This document shows, piece after piece, positions 1 to 9,311 of a stretch of 64,000 nt of DNA. Under the pieces are notes generated by a model, which was not told where the DNA came from, searched no databases, and saw only the letters and a list, made by a program, of their open reading frames with translations. The stretch is from Clostridium cellulovorans 743B (GTDB lineage: Bacteria > Bacillota > Clostridia > Clostridiales > Clostridiaceae): NCBI RefSeq assembly GCF_000145275.1, contig NC_014393.1, positions 3,286,001 to 3,350,000 on the forward strand, given 5' to 3'. The translations under genes and the position numbers were made by a program. Each line of letters starts with the position of its first letter. The stretch's first letter is position 1.

Positions 1-566
1 TGTTCTGATGCAGTTGGATATAGTGATAAATCCAGTCTCGTAGCATTATCATAATTTAGCATTCCTTTTTTATATAGTGCTTTGACAATTTCTTTAAGAC
101 ATTTGTGTCTTCCTGTACTTTTGTCTCCTATTATAAACATGGAATTCCTTGGTTTCTTTAGATTATATCCCGCTACAAAAGGACGCTTAAAAGCAATAGC
201 TAGATTATTAAGAGAATTTGCTTGTCCAACAATTCTGTTAGCCAATTCATTACTTAAATTAGTAAAAGCTTCATTAACTTCATAGCTTGTAGGATTAACA
301 GTATTATTTCCAGTATAAGTAACTGTATCATTAGGAGTAGCCGCATTATTACTAGGATTTGCATTTCCATAGCTGTTATTTGTAGCTCCACTAGAATAAC
401 TTTGAGTTTGGTAGTTTCCATTGGAACTAGGACTTGCATTTACATTGTAATATTGATTTGGTTGATATACTTTTCTTGGTTTCTTGCCTATAAATCCATT
501 TTCCAAAAAACTTTCAACAATTTGATACTCTGGAAACAGGAATTTAAGCACTTTCAATATGTTCAT
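1..566 (-). CDS. AAA+-like ATPase, 5' part only (cut by window edge)
   Basis: An open frame of 188 codons runs from an ATG at 564-566 off the left edge. The start is supported by AAGGAG eight bases upstream. Residues 1-30 are ordinary, about 35-100 are a linker rich in Asn, Ser, Thr and Tyr, and about 110-150 read IVGQANSLNNLAIAFKR followed by MFIIGDKSTGRHKCL. That layout resembles the start of a ClpB/ClpX-type AAA+ module: a VGQ box, then a hydrophobic strand and a P-loop. The P-loop is GDKSTGRH, with Arg where GKT/GKS is expected, so nucleotide binding may be altered. The rest of the gene is outside the window. The family call is inference from these motifs. Confidence 0.6.
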   Translation of the reverse strand, partial: MNILKVLKFLFPEYQIVESFLENGFIGKKPRKVYQPNQYYNVNASPSSNGNYQTQSYSSGATNNSYGNANPSNNAATPNDTVTYTGNNTVNPTSYEVNEAFTNLSNELANRIVGQANSLNNLAIAFKRPFVAGYNLKKPRNSMFIIGDKSTGRHKCLKEIVKALYKKGMLNYDNATRLDLSLYPTASE

Positions 567-871
567 TCTTCATGCTCCTTCAATTTAAGACTAGTAATTT
601 TCTATGTAAATCACTAAATTATTATATATAGTATCATTATTTATCATATTATACAACTTGCATTAATTATTCGAGCTTATTATACACATTTCCAATAAAT
701 TTCCTGTTGTATGTACTGGAATTCCTTGGGCTCTTAAATTAATCTTATTGTTTCAAAATGAATAATGACTATACCTAGGGCATATTTGCGTATCCTCAAA
801 CTAACGACGATAAAATAAGTTGTATAGTTTATAATACAAAACTACACAACCTATCAATAAAAAAATCTAAA

Positions 872-2389
872 TTAGTTAAAATCGAATCTATTGGTTCTGA
901 AAGTAGGCATTGGTAAGCCTTCCTTATTATAAAGTGTTACAGGTCCATAATTAGTCCATGCATATCTAACATATTTAGGTTCTTTAACTTGCTCTGATGA
1001 AACAATTATTTTGTTACCATTTATCTGAATATCTGCTTCAAAGAATTCTTTATCTTCTCCAGCAATTTCAAAGCCTTGTGCTTTTTCACCCTTAACTACG
1101 ATTCCATCTTCCGCATGCTGAAAAGTTAATTCAATTGCATTTTCAAGGTAGCTTAATCCCTTGTATATTGGTCCATATGCTTTCACATCTTTTCCATATA
1201 CATGATATAAGCTTTGAAGAGCTAGTCTATAACCAACAGGGGCCTTGTCGACTGGATGGATATTATTGAATTCTCCACAATCAAGAATTACAGCTATTCC
1301 TGTATTTTTAACAGTCTGATGTACTAACATTTGTTGTTCTCTTACAATAGCCCAATGTTTCTTATCTTCATCACCTCTATTGATAAACATAGGTAATTGT
1401 ACTAAGATAAATGGAAGTTCATCATCTTGCCAATCTCTTCTCCATTGTTCAATCAATTTAGTTAAAAGTTTTGCGTACATATCTGGCTTATGATCATCAC
1501 TTTCCCCTTGATAGTATATGAAACCTCTTAAGGTATATGGCATTACTCTTTGAACCATTGTTTCATAAAGACCACCTGGTCTATATGGTGACTTTGGTCC
1601 AAGCGGTTCTGGCCAACGGCTTTCCCCCGCGATTTCAAGTACTTCTTCCCAAAGTATTTCTGGGTTCTCCGCATAACATTGATCAACTCTCTTCTGCCAT
1701 GGGCCATACCAACTATTATAATCTTCAAGCTCTGCAAGATATTCTTCAAAGGTTCTTCCTTCATTAACTTTATCATATTCTTCTAGGTATGTATTTGTAT
1801 CTTTATCTAAAGCTATACTCTCCTTACTTATCCATGCTGAAGCTGAAGTTCCTCCCCAGTTACATCCAATAATACCCACTGTTACATCAAGCTCTTTTGC
1901 TAATTTATCAGCATAATAGTATCCTACTGCAGACCAAATACCAGCTGTCTCAGGAGTACATTCTTGCCATGAAGTATTAGCTTCAGCTTCTAAAAATTCT
2001 TCATCCATATAACTTCTTTTATTTGTATAATAAAATCTTACATTTTTATTATCTATTGTTTCAAGTATCTTTTTACCATCTTTACTATTTTGAAGTTCAA
2101 GCTCCATGTTTGATTGTCCACCTGCCAACCATACCTCGCCAATCATTACATTATTGAATGTAATTGAAGTATTGCCATCAGAAACCTCTACAGTATGAGG
2201 CCCACCAGCAGACATACTTGGTAAAATAGCCATCCACTTATTATCTTTTATTTTAGCAGTTACCTTTGTATCAGCTAAAGTAACTGTTACTACATCACCA
2301 TTATTACCAGTTCCCCATATATTTATATTTTTTTCTCTTTGTAGAACCATATTATTACTGAAAACTGCTGCTACCTTTAACGATTTCAT
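872..2389 (-). CDS. Sialate O-acetylesterase-like SGNH hydrolase
   Basis: The product has 505 residues. I start it at the ATG at 2387-2389, five bases after GGAGGT; a longer in-frame ATG at 2452 has no comparable site. There is no signal peptide, so it is probably cytoplasmic. SGNH-fold hallmarks are visible: GGQSNMELEL with the likely nucleophile Ser93, a YYQGESD block mid-protein, and NNIHPVDK near residue 370, carrying the likely Asp/His pair. An N-terminal beta-rich region (about 1-85) precedes the esterase core. This family removes O-acetyl groups from sialic acids or from xylan and other glycans. No sialic acid genes lie nearby, so the substrate is open. The gene stands alone, with an unusual paired hairpin region upstream. 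Confidence 0.82.
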   Translation of the reverse strand: MKSLKVAAVFSNNMVLQREKNINIWGTGNNGDVVTVTLADTKVTAKIKDNKWMAILPSMSAGGPHTVEVSDGNTSITFNNVMIGEVWLAGGQSNMELELQNSKDGKKILETIDNKNVRFYYTNKRSYMDEEFLEAEANTSWQECTPETAGIWSAVGYYYADKLAKELDVTVGIIGCNWGGTSASAWISKESIALDKDTNTYLEEYDKVNEGRTFEEYLAELEDYNSWYGPWQKRVDQCYAENPEILWEEVLEIAGESRWPEPLGPKSPYRPGGLYETMVQRVMPYTLRGFIYYQGESDDHKPDMYAKLLTKLIEQWRRDWQDDELPFILVQLPMFINRGDEDKKHWAIVREQQMLVHQTVKNTGIAVILDCGEFNNIHPVDKAPVGYRLALQSLYHVYGKDVKAYGPIYKGLSYLENAIELTFQHAEDGIVVKGEKAQGFEIAGEDKEFFEADIQINGNKIIVSSEQVKEPKYVRYAWTNYGPVTLYNKEGLPMPTFRTNRFDFN

Positions 2390-2494
2390 CTTTACCTCCA
2401 CAACTTGCCATATTTTTATCCTTATTCTATCACAAGGAAATATAAGTTCCAATTACGTTTCTTAAGAACTTTTATTTTTAGATAAAGTTACAAA

Positions 2495-2559
2495 AGTATA
2501 TAGGAAAGAATGTAGCTTTAGTAAATGGAAATATCCTATATACTAAAAACTACATTCTT
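2495..2559 (-). terminator. Two mutually exclusive hairpins downstream of the chemotaxis gene
   Basis: Two perfect complementary pairs interleave. AGTATATAGGA (2495-2505) pairs with TCCTATATACT (2534-2544). AAGAATGTAG (2506-2515) pairs with CTACATTCTT (2550-2559). The arms appear in the order A, B, A', B', so both stems cannot form as ordinary nested hairpins. Read on the minus strand, the second hairpin ends in ACTTTTG, so either could end the transcript of the upstream chemotaxis gene. Confidence 0.55.
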
Positions 2560-2599
2560 AATAAAGTAACATAAATTCATTGAGCTATCAGCATTAAAG

Positions 2600-4402
2600 C
2601 TATATCTTAAAGCTTGCTATTACGTCCATTAGATTGCGCGCTAATTCAGCTTGTTTTCTAGCTTCATCACTTAATTTATTGATAATTGTTGAAGATTGCT
2701 CAATTGTTTTTTCGATATCACTAGTTTTCTCAGAAGATTCTTGAGTCATTTGAGCCATATGCTGAACTGCATCAGTTACTTCATCTATTGTAGCATTTAT
2801 CTCTTCTGACATAGCCGCTAACTCCATTGACATAGTGTTTACAAAGTTAGCATCTTCATGATATTGTACTCCGATCTTATTAAAGTTTTCAAAGTGAGAA
2901 TTAACTCCATTTTGCATAAAATGTATAAGCTCATTACTATTAGAAGATAGATTATCAAAAGCCTTTTTAACTTTTTCAATAGTTACTTTAACACTTTCGA
3001 CAGCCGATGATGACTGTTCTGCTAATTTTCTTACTTCGTCTGCTACAACCGCAAAGCCTCTTCCATGTTCACCTGCTCTAGCAGCTTCAATGGCAGCATT
3101 TAAAGCTAGTAAATTTGTCTGATCTGCTATGCTAGCTATTGTATTAGCCATAATACTTATTTCATCCACAACTTTCCCTGCCTCAATTGCTTTAACAATT
3201 TCAACTTCTTTTTCTGAATAAATTTTCTTTGTAGATACTAGCGCATCTTTACTCCTATTTTTAACTATATCTGCTCTATTCATAATTTCAATAGCATTAT
3301 TAGTTCCATCAGTAGCTTTAGAAGATAACACAACTGTACTAGCATTTACTTCTTCAACTGATGCTGATATCTCCTCTGCAATAGCATTATTTTCTTGCAT
3401 ACTGGTATTTATTTGCTTTGTAGACTCATTAATAACTTCGAAATTTGAAGAAACTACTTTAATAGTTGAGAATACGTTTTCACTTGAATTATTAATATAC
3501 TCTGAATCTTCAATAATATTTCTTACGAGCTTTCTAACATTATCTTGTGCAGTATTTAAGGTTTTAGCAGTTTGTCCATATTCATCCTTTCTCTGCAAAT
3601 TTAAATCCACAGAAAAGTCATAATTAGACAATCTCTCCGCAAAATCTTTTATTTTTAACAATGCATTAGTTGAGTCCAAGGCAATCAATGTACCAAATAA
3701 AATCGTTAATAGGAACGATATTATCGCTATAGTAACATATTGCACTATAACTTTTCTAGTTTCTGCTTGTGTAAACTCTTGAACAGAACTAGCAGTACCA
3801 TCAAATATTCTAACAATTCCATCAACACTATCTTGAGCAATTTTGAATGTACTTCCATATTGAATTTTATCTTTAATCCCACCATTGTTTATATCAAAGG
3901 TTTTTAACCAAAGATTAAAGTTGTTTTCAAAGTCTGCATAAAGCTCATCAATAGTCTTATTTGAGTATTCATCAGGCATCCTATCATAAATATCTTTATA
4001 TAAAACTAATTTATCATTAATCATTTTACTTTCATTTTGTATTTTTTCTACACTTGCATTAAAATTTTCTATTTTAGTTTTAGTCTTTTCACTTTTGGAA
4101 TTCATATCATTACGGATCTCATCTTGCAAAATATAAACTTTAAGAAATTCCTGATTAGTATTGGATATAGAAACACTTGTTTTGTAAATGTTTTCATAAT
4201 AAGTATCAGTTAACATCTTTGCATTCCTATTGATATTAACTATGCCTATTATAGAAAGAATAAGTACAAATACCAAAGGAATGAAAACCATCAAATATAA
4301 CTTGGTTCTAATTTTTAAATCCTTAAGCCTACTGAATTTCATTTTAAATTTTGAATTCTTAGGCATATTAAATTTCCTTCTATTCTTTAAATTCTTGAAC
4401 AT
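2600..4402 (-). CDS. Methyl-accepting chemotaxis protein
   Basis: A 600-residue transmembrane chemoreceptor; the start is supported by AGGAGG nine bases upstream. Order of parts: a basic cytoplasmic N-terminus unusually rich in Lys/Arg/Asn, membrane segment 1 at about 37-55, an extracellular helical sensor of about 160 residues, membrane segment 2 at about 217-242, a HAMP linker, and the long methyl-accepting coiled coil. The conserved signalling tip is present around 424-466 (DQTNLLALNAAIEAARAGE and GRGFAVVADEVRKLAEQS), where CheA and CheW bind in this family. The sensor looks like a four-helix bundle rather than a dCACHE domain. The ligand is unknown. No other chemotaxis genes are nearby, as is usual for dispersed receptors. 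Confidence 0.95.
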   Translation of the reverse strand: MFKNLKNRRKFNMPKNSKFKMKFSRLKDLKIRTKLYLMVFIPLVFVLILSIIGIVNINRNAKMLTDTYYENIYKTSVSISNTNQEFLKVYILQDEIRNDMNSKSEKTKTKIENFNASVEKIQNESKMINDKLVLYKDIYDRMPDEYSNKTIDELYADFENNFNLWLKTFDINNGGIKDKIQYGSTFKIAQDSVDGIVRIFDGTASSVQEFTQAETRKVIVQYVTIAIISFLLTILFGTLIALDSTNALLKIKDFAERLSNYDFSVDLNLQRKDEYGQTAKTLNTAQDNVRKLVRNIIEDSEYINNSSENVFSTIKVVSSNFEVINESTKQINTSMQENNAIAEEISASVEEVNASTVVLSSKATDGTNNAIEIMNRADIVKNRSKDALVSTKKIYSEKEVEIVKAIEAGKVVDEISIMANTIASIADQTNLLALNAAIEAARAGEHGRGFAVVADEVRKLAEQSSSAVESVKVTIEKVKKAFDNLSSNSNELIHFMQNGVNSHFENFNKIGVQYHEDANFVNTMSMELAAMSEEINATIDEVTDAVQHMAQMTQESSEKTSDIEKTIEQSSTIINKLSDEARKQAELARNLMDVIASFKI

Positions 4403-5113
4403 TATAACCCGCCTCCTCTTCTATTGTATATATACTTTTTATATTTTCCTTATTATGTTATATACCTACAAATAAATGTCATGTTCCATACTAATTTACG
4501 ATGTTAAAATAAGTAAATAACCACCTTCCTAAGGTTAACTTATATATCTTTCAATAAATAGTTACGGATATTTACATTAATATACAATTTCTTTATTGTA
4601 TTTTTCTTCATTAAATTCAGTCTATTTATTGAATAAACTATATCGTTAATCATTTTAAATATTTTTAAACTATAAATAACATAATAGAGGTCTCTATATT
4701 ATTTTTCGAACTTATTTATGTTTTCTTTAGTTATTTTTAAGAAACTCTAAAACAGTTCATGCTTTATTATAATAAAAAATACATATAAATGCAAACTTTA
4801 ACTATATGGCTATTTTCTTATTGATAATCTTAAAATAGACATGCTATTTCTTGAGTACTGTAGAATATTATTTGAATCTATATATGAGTTCCAAAGATGA
4901 TACTACATCTAAGACTTTATCTAACAATGAGAGATTACTACAAGTTATGAAATAACTTTAATAGAACACATTAATCACAAAAAGTTCTATTGAAAATATA
5001 AAAACTTCATCCAGTTGTCAGCTTGCCAATATTGTTCTAGAATATAGGTGGACTACCATATAAATTAGCTATATTCATAAAAATAATTAGCATTTTATTG
5101 AGGAGATTAAGAA
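4403..5113. other. Intergenic region without a recognised gene
   Basis: This 711-base, very AT-rich gap separates two divergently transcribed genes (chemoreceptor leftward, esterase rightward) and must hold both promoters. I found no convincing -35/-10 pair, riboswitch or long hairpin. Short reading frames here have no ribosome binding sites. Confidence 0.6.
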
Positions 5114-6085
5114 ATGAAGATAAATAGGACGCTTTGCACTACGCTAATTTGTGTAACTTTGTCAGTCTCACTTTTAAGTGGATGTAAATCTAGCAAGAGT
5201 ACTGCTGATAAAACTACTGCCACAATTAGTACAGAAACCCTAAATGAAACCAGTGAAAAAAACTTAAATGAAACGGAGAAGTATATGTTGGATCAATGGA
5301 CTACCCCAGCAGATTTTGATATTTTAAAACCCAATGTAAATTACGGAGAAATGAATCTCATTCAGTATAATTCAACAACAACAGGCACAACAAGAAAATG
5401 TTATGTTATGACACCACCAAACTACTCTAAGGACAAAAAATATCCTGTTCTTTACCTTTTACATGGTATAGGTGGAACTGAAGAAGGCTGGCTAGAAGGT
5501 GAGCCTATGAATATCATTGGCAATCTTATTGCTACTGGTGAAGCTTCTGAAATGATTATAGTTATGCCAAACGTAAGGGCTATGGCAAACGATGGTCCAC
5601 CAACAAATATGTTAAGCCAGGAAAATATCAATGCCTTTGACAACTTCATCAACGATTTAAAAAATGATTTAATGCCCTTTATAGAAGCAAACTATCCAAT
5701 TTCGACCACACGTGAGGATACTGCAATTGCTGGTCTATCAATGGGTGGACGTGAATCATTATTTATAGGCTTTTCAATGCTTGATAAATTTGCTTATATA
5801 GGTGCTTTCTCACCAGCTCCAGGCTTACTTCCATACCCACTGCTAAACTACAAAGGACAATTAACAGAAGAACAATTTACCGTACCTGAAAATTCTCCTG
5901 AGCCAAAATTAATATTAATCTGCAATGGTGAATCTGACAGTGTTGTCGGAACAACTCCAGCTTATTACCATGATACATTAACAAAGAATGACGTTAATCA
6001 TTTATGGTACACAATGCCTGGAAATCATGAATTCTCTGTATGGAAAAATGCACTTTATAATTTTGCTAAGAGAATATTTAAATAA
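5114..6085 (+). CDS. CE1-type esterase lipoprotein (feruloyl/acetyl esterase-like)
   Basis: A 323-residue alpha/beta-hydrolase of the putative esterase (PF00756) family. GGAGA precedes the ATG. The N-terminus is a lipoprotein signal with lipobox LLSGC (Cys24), so the enzyme should be tethered outside the membrane, followed by a Ser/Thr-rich linker to about residue 50. The oxyanion-side strand reads LYLLHGIGGTEEGW, the nucleophile elbow is GLSMGGRES, and the C-terminal catalytic His is in PGNHEFSVWKNALY, the pattern seen in XynZ-type feruloyl esterases. It probably removes acyl groups from plant polysaccharides. It has its own transcription unit. Confidence 0.85.
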   Translation: MKINRTLCTTLICVTLSVSLLSGCKSSKSTADKTTATISTETLNETSEKNLNETEKYMLDQWTTPADFDILKPNVNYGEMNLIQYNSTTTGTTRKCYVMTPPNYSKDKKYPVLYLLHGIGGTEEGWLEGEPMNIIGNLIATGEASEMIIVMPNVRAMANDGPPTNMLSQENINAFDNFINDLKNDLMPFIEANYPISTTREDTAIAGLSMGGRESLFIGFSMLDKFAYIGAFSPAPGLLPYPLLNYKGQLTEEQFTVPENSPEPKLILICNGESDSVVGTTPAYYHDTLTKNDVNHLWYTMPGNHEFSVWKNALYNFAKRIFK

Positions 6086-6140
6086 CTTTTTGTAGCAACT
6101 AACTTACCACCATAATGAAGACTGATAATTCTCTATAAAA

Positions 6141-6223
6141 TATGTAAACTTCAATAAAGAATCTCCTATAGATATATTGATTTCTTAGTATATCTACAGA
6201 GTGTTAGTAATGAAGTTTATATA
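6141..6223. repeat. Palindromic element, copy 1 (related copy at 52996-53075)
   Basis: Outer arms TATGTAAACTTCA (6141-6153) and TGAAGTTTATATA (6211-6223) enclose an inner hairpin TAGATATA (6069 relative to gene end; absolute 6169-6176) with TATATCTA (6189-6196). It lies between convergent genes and may terminate both. A diverged relative sharing TAAAGAATCT and ATATATTG lies at 52996-53075. Confidence 0.5.
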
Positions 6224-6288
6224 AAAGAAATAGGCAAAGAAATATTTAACATAAATTGTTACATTTCCTTGCCCCTTATTTTTGTAAT

Positions 6289-7248
6289 CTAAATTTTTAA
6301 CTCCTCTATCTTTTTTATATAGCTTTTTATAAGTGTTGCTGAATCTTTAAATCTTTTTAATTCATTATCAGTCATGTGTATCTCTAATACATCTGTTGCA
6401 CCATTTCTATTTAGAATCGTTGGCACCCCTGCAAATACTTCTGTTTCACCATATTCGCCCTCTAACAAAGTCGATACAGGAATTATTTTATTTTCATCTT
6501 GAAAGATAGTCTTAATTATGCCAGCACAGGTTGAAGCTATTCCATAACAAGTTGTTCCTTTACGATTGTAAATTTCCCAACCTCCTTTTACAGTCTTCAT
6601 AACAAGTTCGTCAAGACTTACATCTCCTACCAAAGCCTTATTATCCTGAATTACATCATCAAACTGTTTTCCTTCAATAGTAACCGTTGACCAAGGTATC
6701 ATCTGAGAATCTCCGTGTTCACCCATTGAATAAGCGTGAACACTTCTAGGGTCAACGTTGACGATTTGTGCTATAAAATTCTTTAACCTTGCAGAATCTA
6801 GTGCCGTTCCTGTTCCTATAACCTGATTTTTGGGTAGCCCTGATAATTTATAAACGTAATATGCCATTATATCAACAGGATTAGAAATTACCACAAATAT
6901 ACCGTCAAAGCCACTAGACATAATAGGTTCAACAATAGACTTGCATATTTTTATACCCATCTCTAAGGTATCAAGCCTTGATTCTCCTTTTTTAGGAGGT
7001 GCTCCTGCAGTGATAACTACAATGTCCGCATCACTACAATCAGCATAAGTTCCTACCTTAACCTTAACATTATGACTTAAATACTGTATACTGTCCCTTA
7101 AATCAAGCACCTCACCCAAAGCCTTTTCCTTATTGATATCTATCATCAAAATTTCGTCACAAATCCCCTGTGTGACTAGACTAAAAGCTGTTGAGGAACC
7201 TACAAGTCCACAGCCAACAATTACAACCTTTCTTTTACTAATTTTCAT
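6289..7248 (-). CDS. L-lactate / L-2-hydroxyacid dehydrogenase
   Basis: A 319-residue member of the lactate/malate dehydrogenase family, interconverting a 2-oxoacid and an L-2-hydroxyacid with NAD(H) in the cytoplasm. I start it at ATG 7246-7248, after GAGGTG; an upstream in-frame GTG overlaps that ribosome binding site. The Rossmann motif GCGLVGSS is at 12-19, VISNPVD is mid-protein, and the catalytic His lies in SMGEHGDS near residue 177. The substrate loop reads GAPPKKGESRLD: Pro85 stands where classical lactate dehydrogenases have the discriminating Gln (GAPQKPGETR), and there is no malate-type Arg. Lactate remains likely but a bulkier 2-oxoacid is possible. The downstream neighbour is convergent and an IS982 copy has inserted just upstream. 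Confidence 0.85.
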   Translation of the reverse strand: MKISKRKVVIVGCGLVGSSTAFSLVTQGICDEILMIDINKEKALGEVLDLRDSIQYLSHNVKVKVGTYADCSDADIVVITAGAPPKKGESRLDTLEMGIKICKSIVEPIMSSGFDGIFVVISNPVDIMAYYVYKLSGLPKNQVIGTGTALDSARLKNFIAQIVNVDPRSVHAYSMGEHGDSQMIPWSTVTIEGKQFDDVIQDNKALVGDVSLDELVMKTVKGGWEIYNRKGTTCYGIASTCAGIIKTIFQDENKIIPVSTLLEGEYGETEVFAGVPTILNRNGATDVLEIHMTDNELKRFKDSATLIKSYIKKIEELKI

Positions 7249-7294
7249 CACTATCACCTCATAAATAGCTTTTCTTTAGTTTCTATTAAATATA

Positions 7295-8449
7295 ACCTGT
7301 TGTGCTAGCAGATAAGTTTTCATTAAAAGGATATTTATACCATGATTTTAGGCAGTCCTATCCTATTGTCTCATATACTGTTTTTGGAAATTATTATCCG
7401 AATACTAATTCTTTAATCTTTGATATTTCTATACCTATATTAAAAAATTTATTTATAAAATAGCAAAGATTATGAGCTAATATTTTATTTGATATTCTTG
7501 TGGCAAATCCCCAAGTTGATTTTGTAAGAACCCTCTGCATATTTAATTGCTCGGAGAGCTGAGAAAAAGTAGTTTCTACTCTACGACGAGCCTTGAATAT
7601 CAACTGCCTAAAAGGTTTTAAAAGTTTAGTTTTACTATTGTTACGATTTATTGTTAAAAGACGAATGTACCTTGTTTCTTTTAATTGCGAAGCAACTTTT
7701 TGACCTATATATCCTTTATCACCTATTAGTATATCAATCTCTGAATTAGCTGTGAGTTCCCAGACGACATCTCTGTCATCAATATTTGCTGCTGTTACAG
7801 TAAAATCTGTGATATAGCCATCGAGGGCTACTAAAGCATGTAATTTGAATCCATAATATGTTTCTTTTTTCGAAGCGCATCGCCCGTAGGCAGCCTCCGG
7901 CTTAAAAGCTTTATGGAAATGAGCTCTCCCAAACTTACACACAGGAATTGGCATACTATCTGCAATTCTCATTCGGTCATATTGATAGTTAAGAAATTTC
8001 GTTAACTCTTTACGAATTTCATCAATGACTCGAAATAATGACTTTCTAACTCTATGAAACCTCGGCCTACTACAAAAGTTGGGAAATAAGTCTCGTAGGT
8101 TTTTAGAGCAAAATCCAAACCATGCTTTTTCAGAGTCAATGGTTAAGAGTTCACCTACTAAAGAAATCGTAATTATTTCGCTATCAGTCATTACTGATTT
8201 AGCGATGTTACGACGATTTTTAATAAATGTTGGAGTTACTTTTTGGTAAAAGTCATCAATTATAACATAAGTGACAACAATAAAATCTTTTAAGTCATTT
8301 ATTGTTATGGTAGAATCTTTATTAAACTCTGGCATATAGGTTAGCCTCCTATCATTAGATTAGTGGTGTTTTTTAATGATAGGTTAGCAAATATGCTGGA
8401 GTTTTTCTATTTGTAAGTATTGCCAGCGTATTTAACTAGCACAACGGGT
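7295..8449 (-). mobile_element. IS982-family insertion sequence, copy 1
   Basis: A 1155-bp element with inverted ends ACC(T/C)GTTGTGCTAG and a 7-bp target duplication AAATATA at 7288-7294 and 8450-8456. It carries one transposase gene. The encoded protein is identical to that of copy 2 at 18004-19158, and the non-coding ends I compared are identical too, so transposition is recent. It inserted exactly at the stop codon of the YitT-type gene. Confidence 0.95.
7394..8335 (-). CDS. IS982-family transposase
   Basis: A 313-residue DDE transposase. IS982 hallmarks: RPRFHRVRKSLFRVIDEI, the first catalytic Asp in IADSMPIPVCKFGRAH, GRCASKKETYYGFKLHALV, the second Asp in ILIGDKGYIGQKVA, and the C-terminal RRRVETTFSQLSEQLN with the catalytic Glu. 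The start follows AGGAGGCTAACCTAT. The length matches the family, there is no frameshift, and the terminal repeats are intact, so it is probably active. Confidence 0.95.
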   Translation of the reverse strand: MPEFNKDSTITINDLKDFIVVTYVIIDDFYQKVTPTFIKNRRNIAKSVMTDSEIITISLVGELLTIDSEKAWFGFCSKNLRDLFPNFCSRPRFHRVRKSLFRVIDEIRKELTKFLNYQYDRMRIADSMPIPVCKFGRAHFHKAFKPEAAYGRCASKKETYYGFKLHALVALDGYITDFTVTAANIDDRDVVWELTANSEIDILIGDKGYIGQKVASQLKETRYIRLLTINRNNSKTKLLKPFRQLIFKARRRVETTFSQLSEQLNMQRVLTKSTWGFATRISNKILAHNLCYFINKFFNIGIEISKIKELVFG

Positions 8450-9311
8450 AAATATAATATTTTTCTATAGTAAATCCTCGTCCTTTTACTTCATTTACCC
8501 TATTAATAATCATAAACGCTTTAGGATCTATGGAAAGAACAAGATTATTCAGCTTTGAAAGTTCTCTGTTTGAAATTACAGTAAGCACAACTAGATTATC
8601 CTTATGACAGTATCCTGTTTCAGCGTGGATTAAAGTAGATCCTCTATCAAGACGCTGAATAATCATCTGGTTAATCTCCTGATACTTCTCACTGACAATT
8701 TTCACTTGAGTTTTAGACTGACCAAGTAGCAACACCTTATCTAGCACTACAGTATAGATAAACACTAATAAAATTCCATATAGCACCTGCTCTTTATTTG
8801 CAAAAAGCATTTGAGATAAAAGAATGGTAAAGTCTAATCCATACATCACTACAGAAACTGAAAATCCAAACTTTTTATTTAGTATTAGCGGAGGTATATC
8901 CATGCCACCAGTAGATGCCCCTGCTTTTATTACGATTCCAATGCTAAAGCCAATCATGATTCCCGCATAAATTGTCGAAAGCAAATGATCAGAGGTCATA
9001 TCCCCAAGAAAAGAAGCCTTCTGAAAAATTCCAAGAATAAATGGATAATAAAAAGTACTAATTAATGTGGTAAGTGCAAAAGATCTTCCAAGAAATATTG
9101 CACCTAAAATAAACATACTAATGTTGAAAACAGAAACAAACGCCGTAATTGGAAGGTTAGCCTGATGATAGAATAATAATGCTAAGCCAGTGGTTCCCCC
9201 TGTGATCAATCCGTTAGGAATGATAAACATAGTAACTGCCAAAGCATAAATCGTATTCCCTAATAAAATTAACAGTATATTTTTTAGTATTGATGTATTT
9301 CTTTTAAACAT
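8436..9311 (-). CDS. YitT family membrane protein (DUF161/DUF2179)
   Basis: A 291-residue polytopic protein: five or six hydrophobic segments in about 1-205 (YitT_membrane domain, with GLITGGTTGLALL and AGASTGGMDIPP), then a soluble C-terminal DUF2179 domain ending in VKGRGFTIEKYYI. The transport substrate of the family is unknown. The start follows AAGGAGT. The last four residues, YPLC, and the TAG stop are encoded by the end of the adjacent IS982: without the insertion, the frame would read ATT TAA and end at EKYYI. The protein is therefore extended by four foreign residues, probably without loss of function. Confidence 0.9.
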   Translation of the reverse strand: MFKRNTSILKNILLILLGNTIYALAVTMFIIPNGLITGGTTGLALLFYHQANLPITAFVSVFNISMFILGAIFLGRSFALTTLISTFYYPFILGIFQKASFLGDMTSDHLLSTIYAGIMIGFSIGIVIKAGASTGGMDIPPLILNKKFGFSVSVVMYGLDFTILLSQMLFANKEQVLYGILLVFIYTVVLDKVLLLGQSKTQVKIVSEKYQEINQMIIQRLDRGSTLIHAETGYCHKDNLVVLTVISNRELSKLNNLVLSIDPKAFMIINRVNEVKGRGFTIEKYYIYPLC

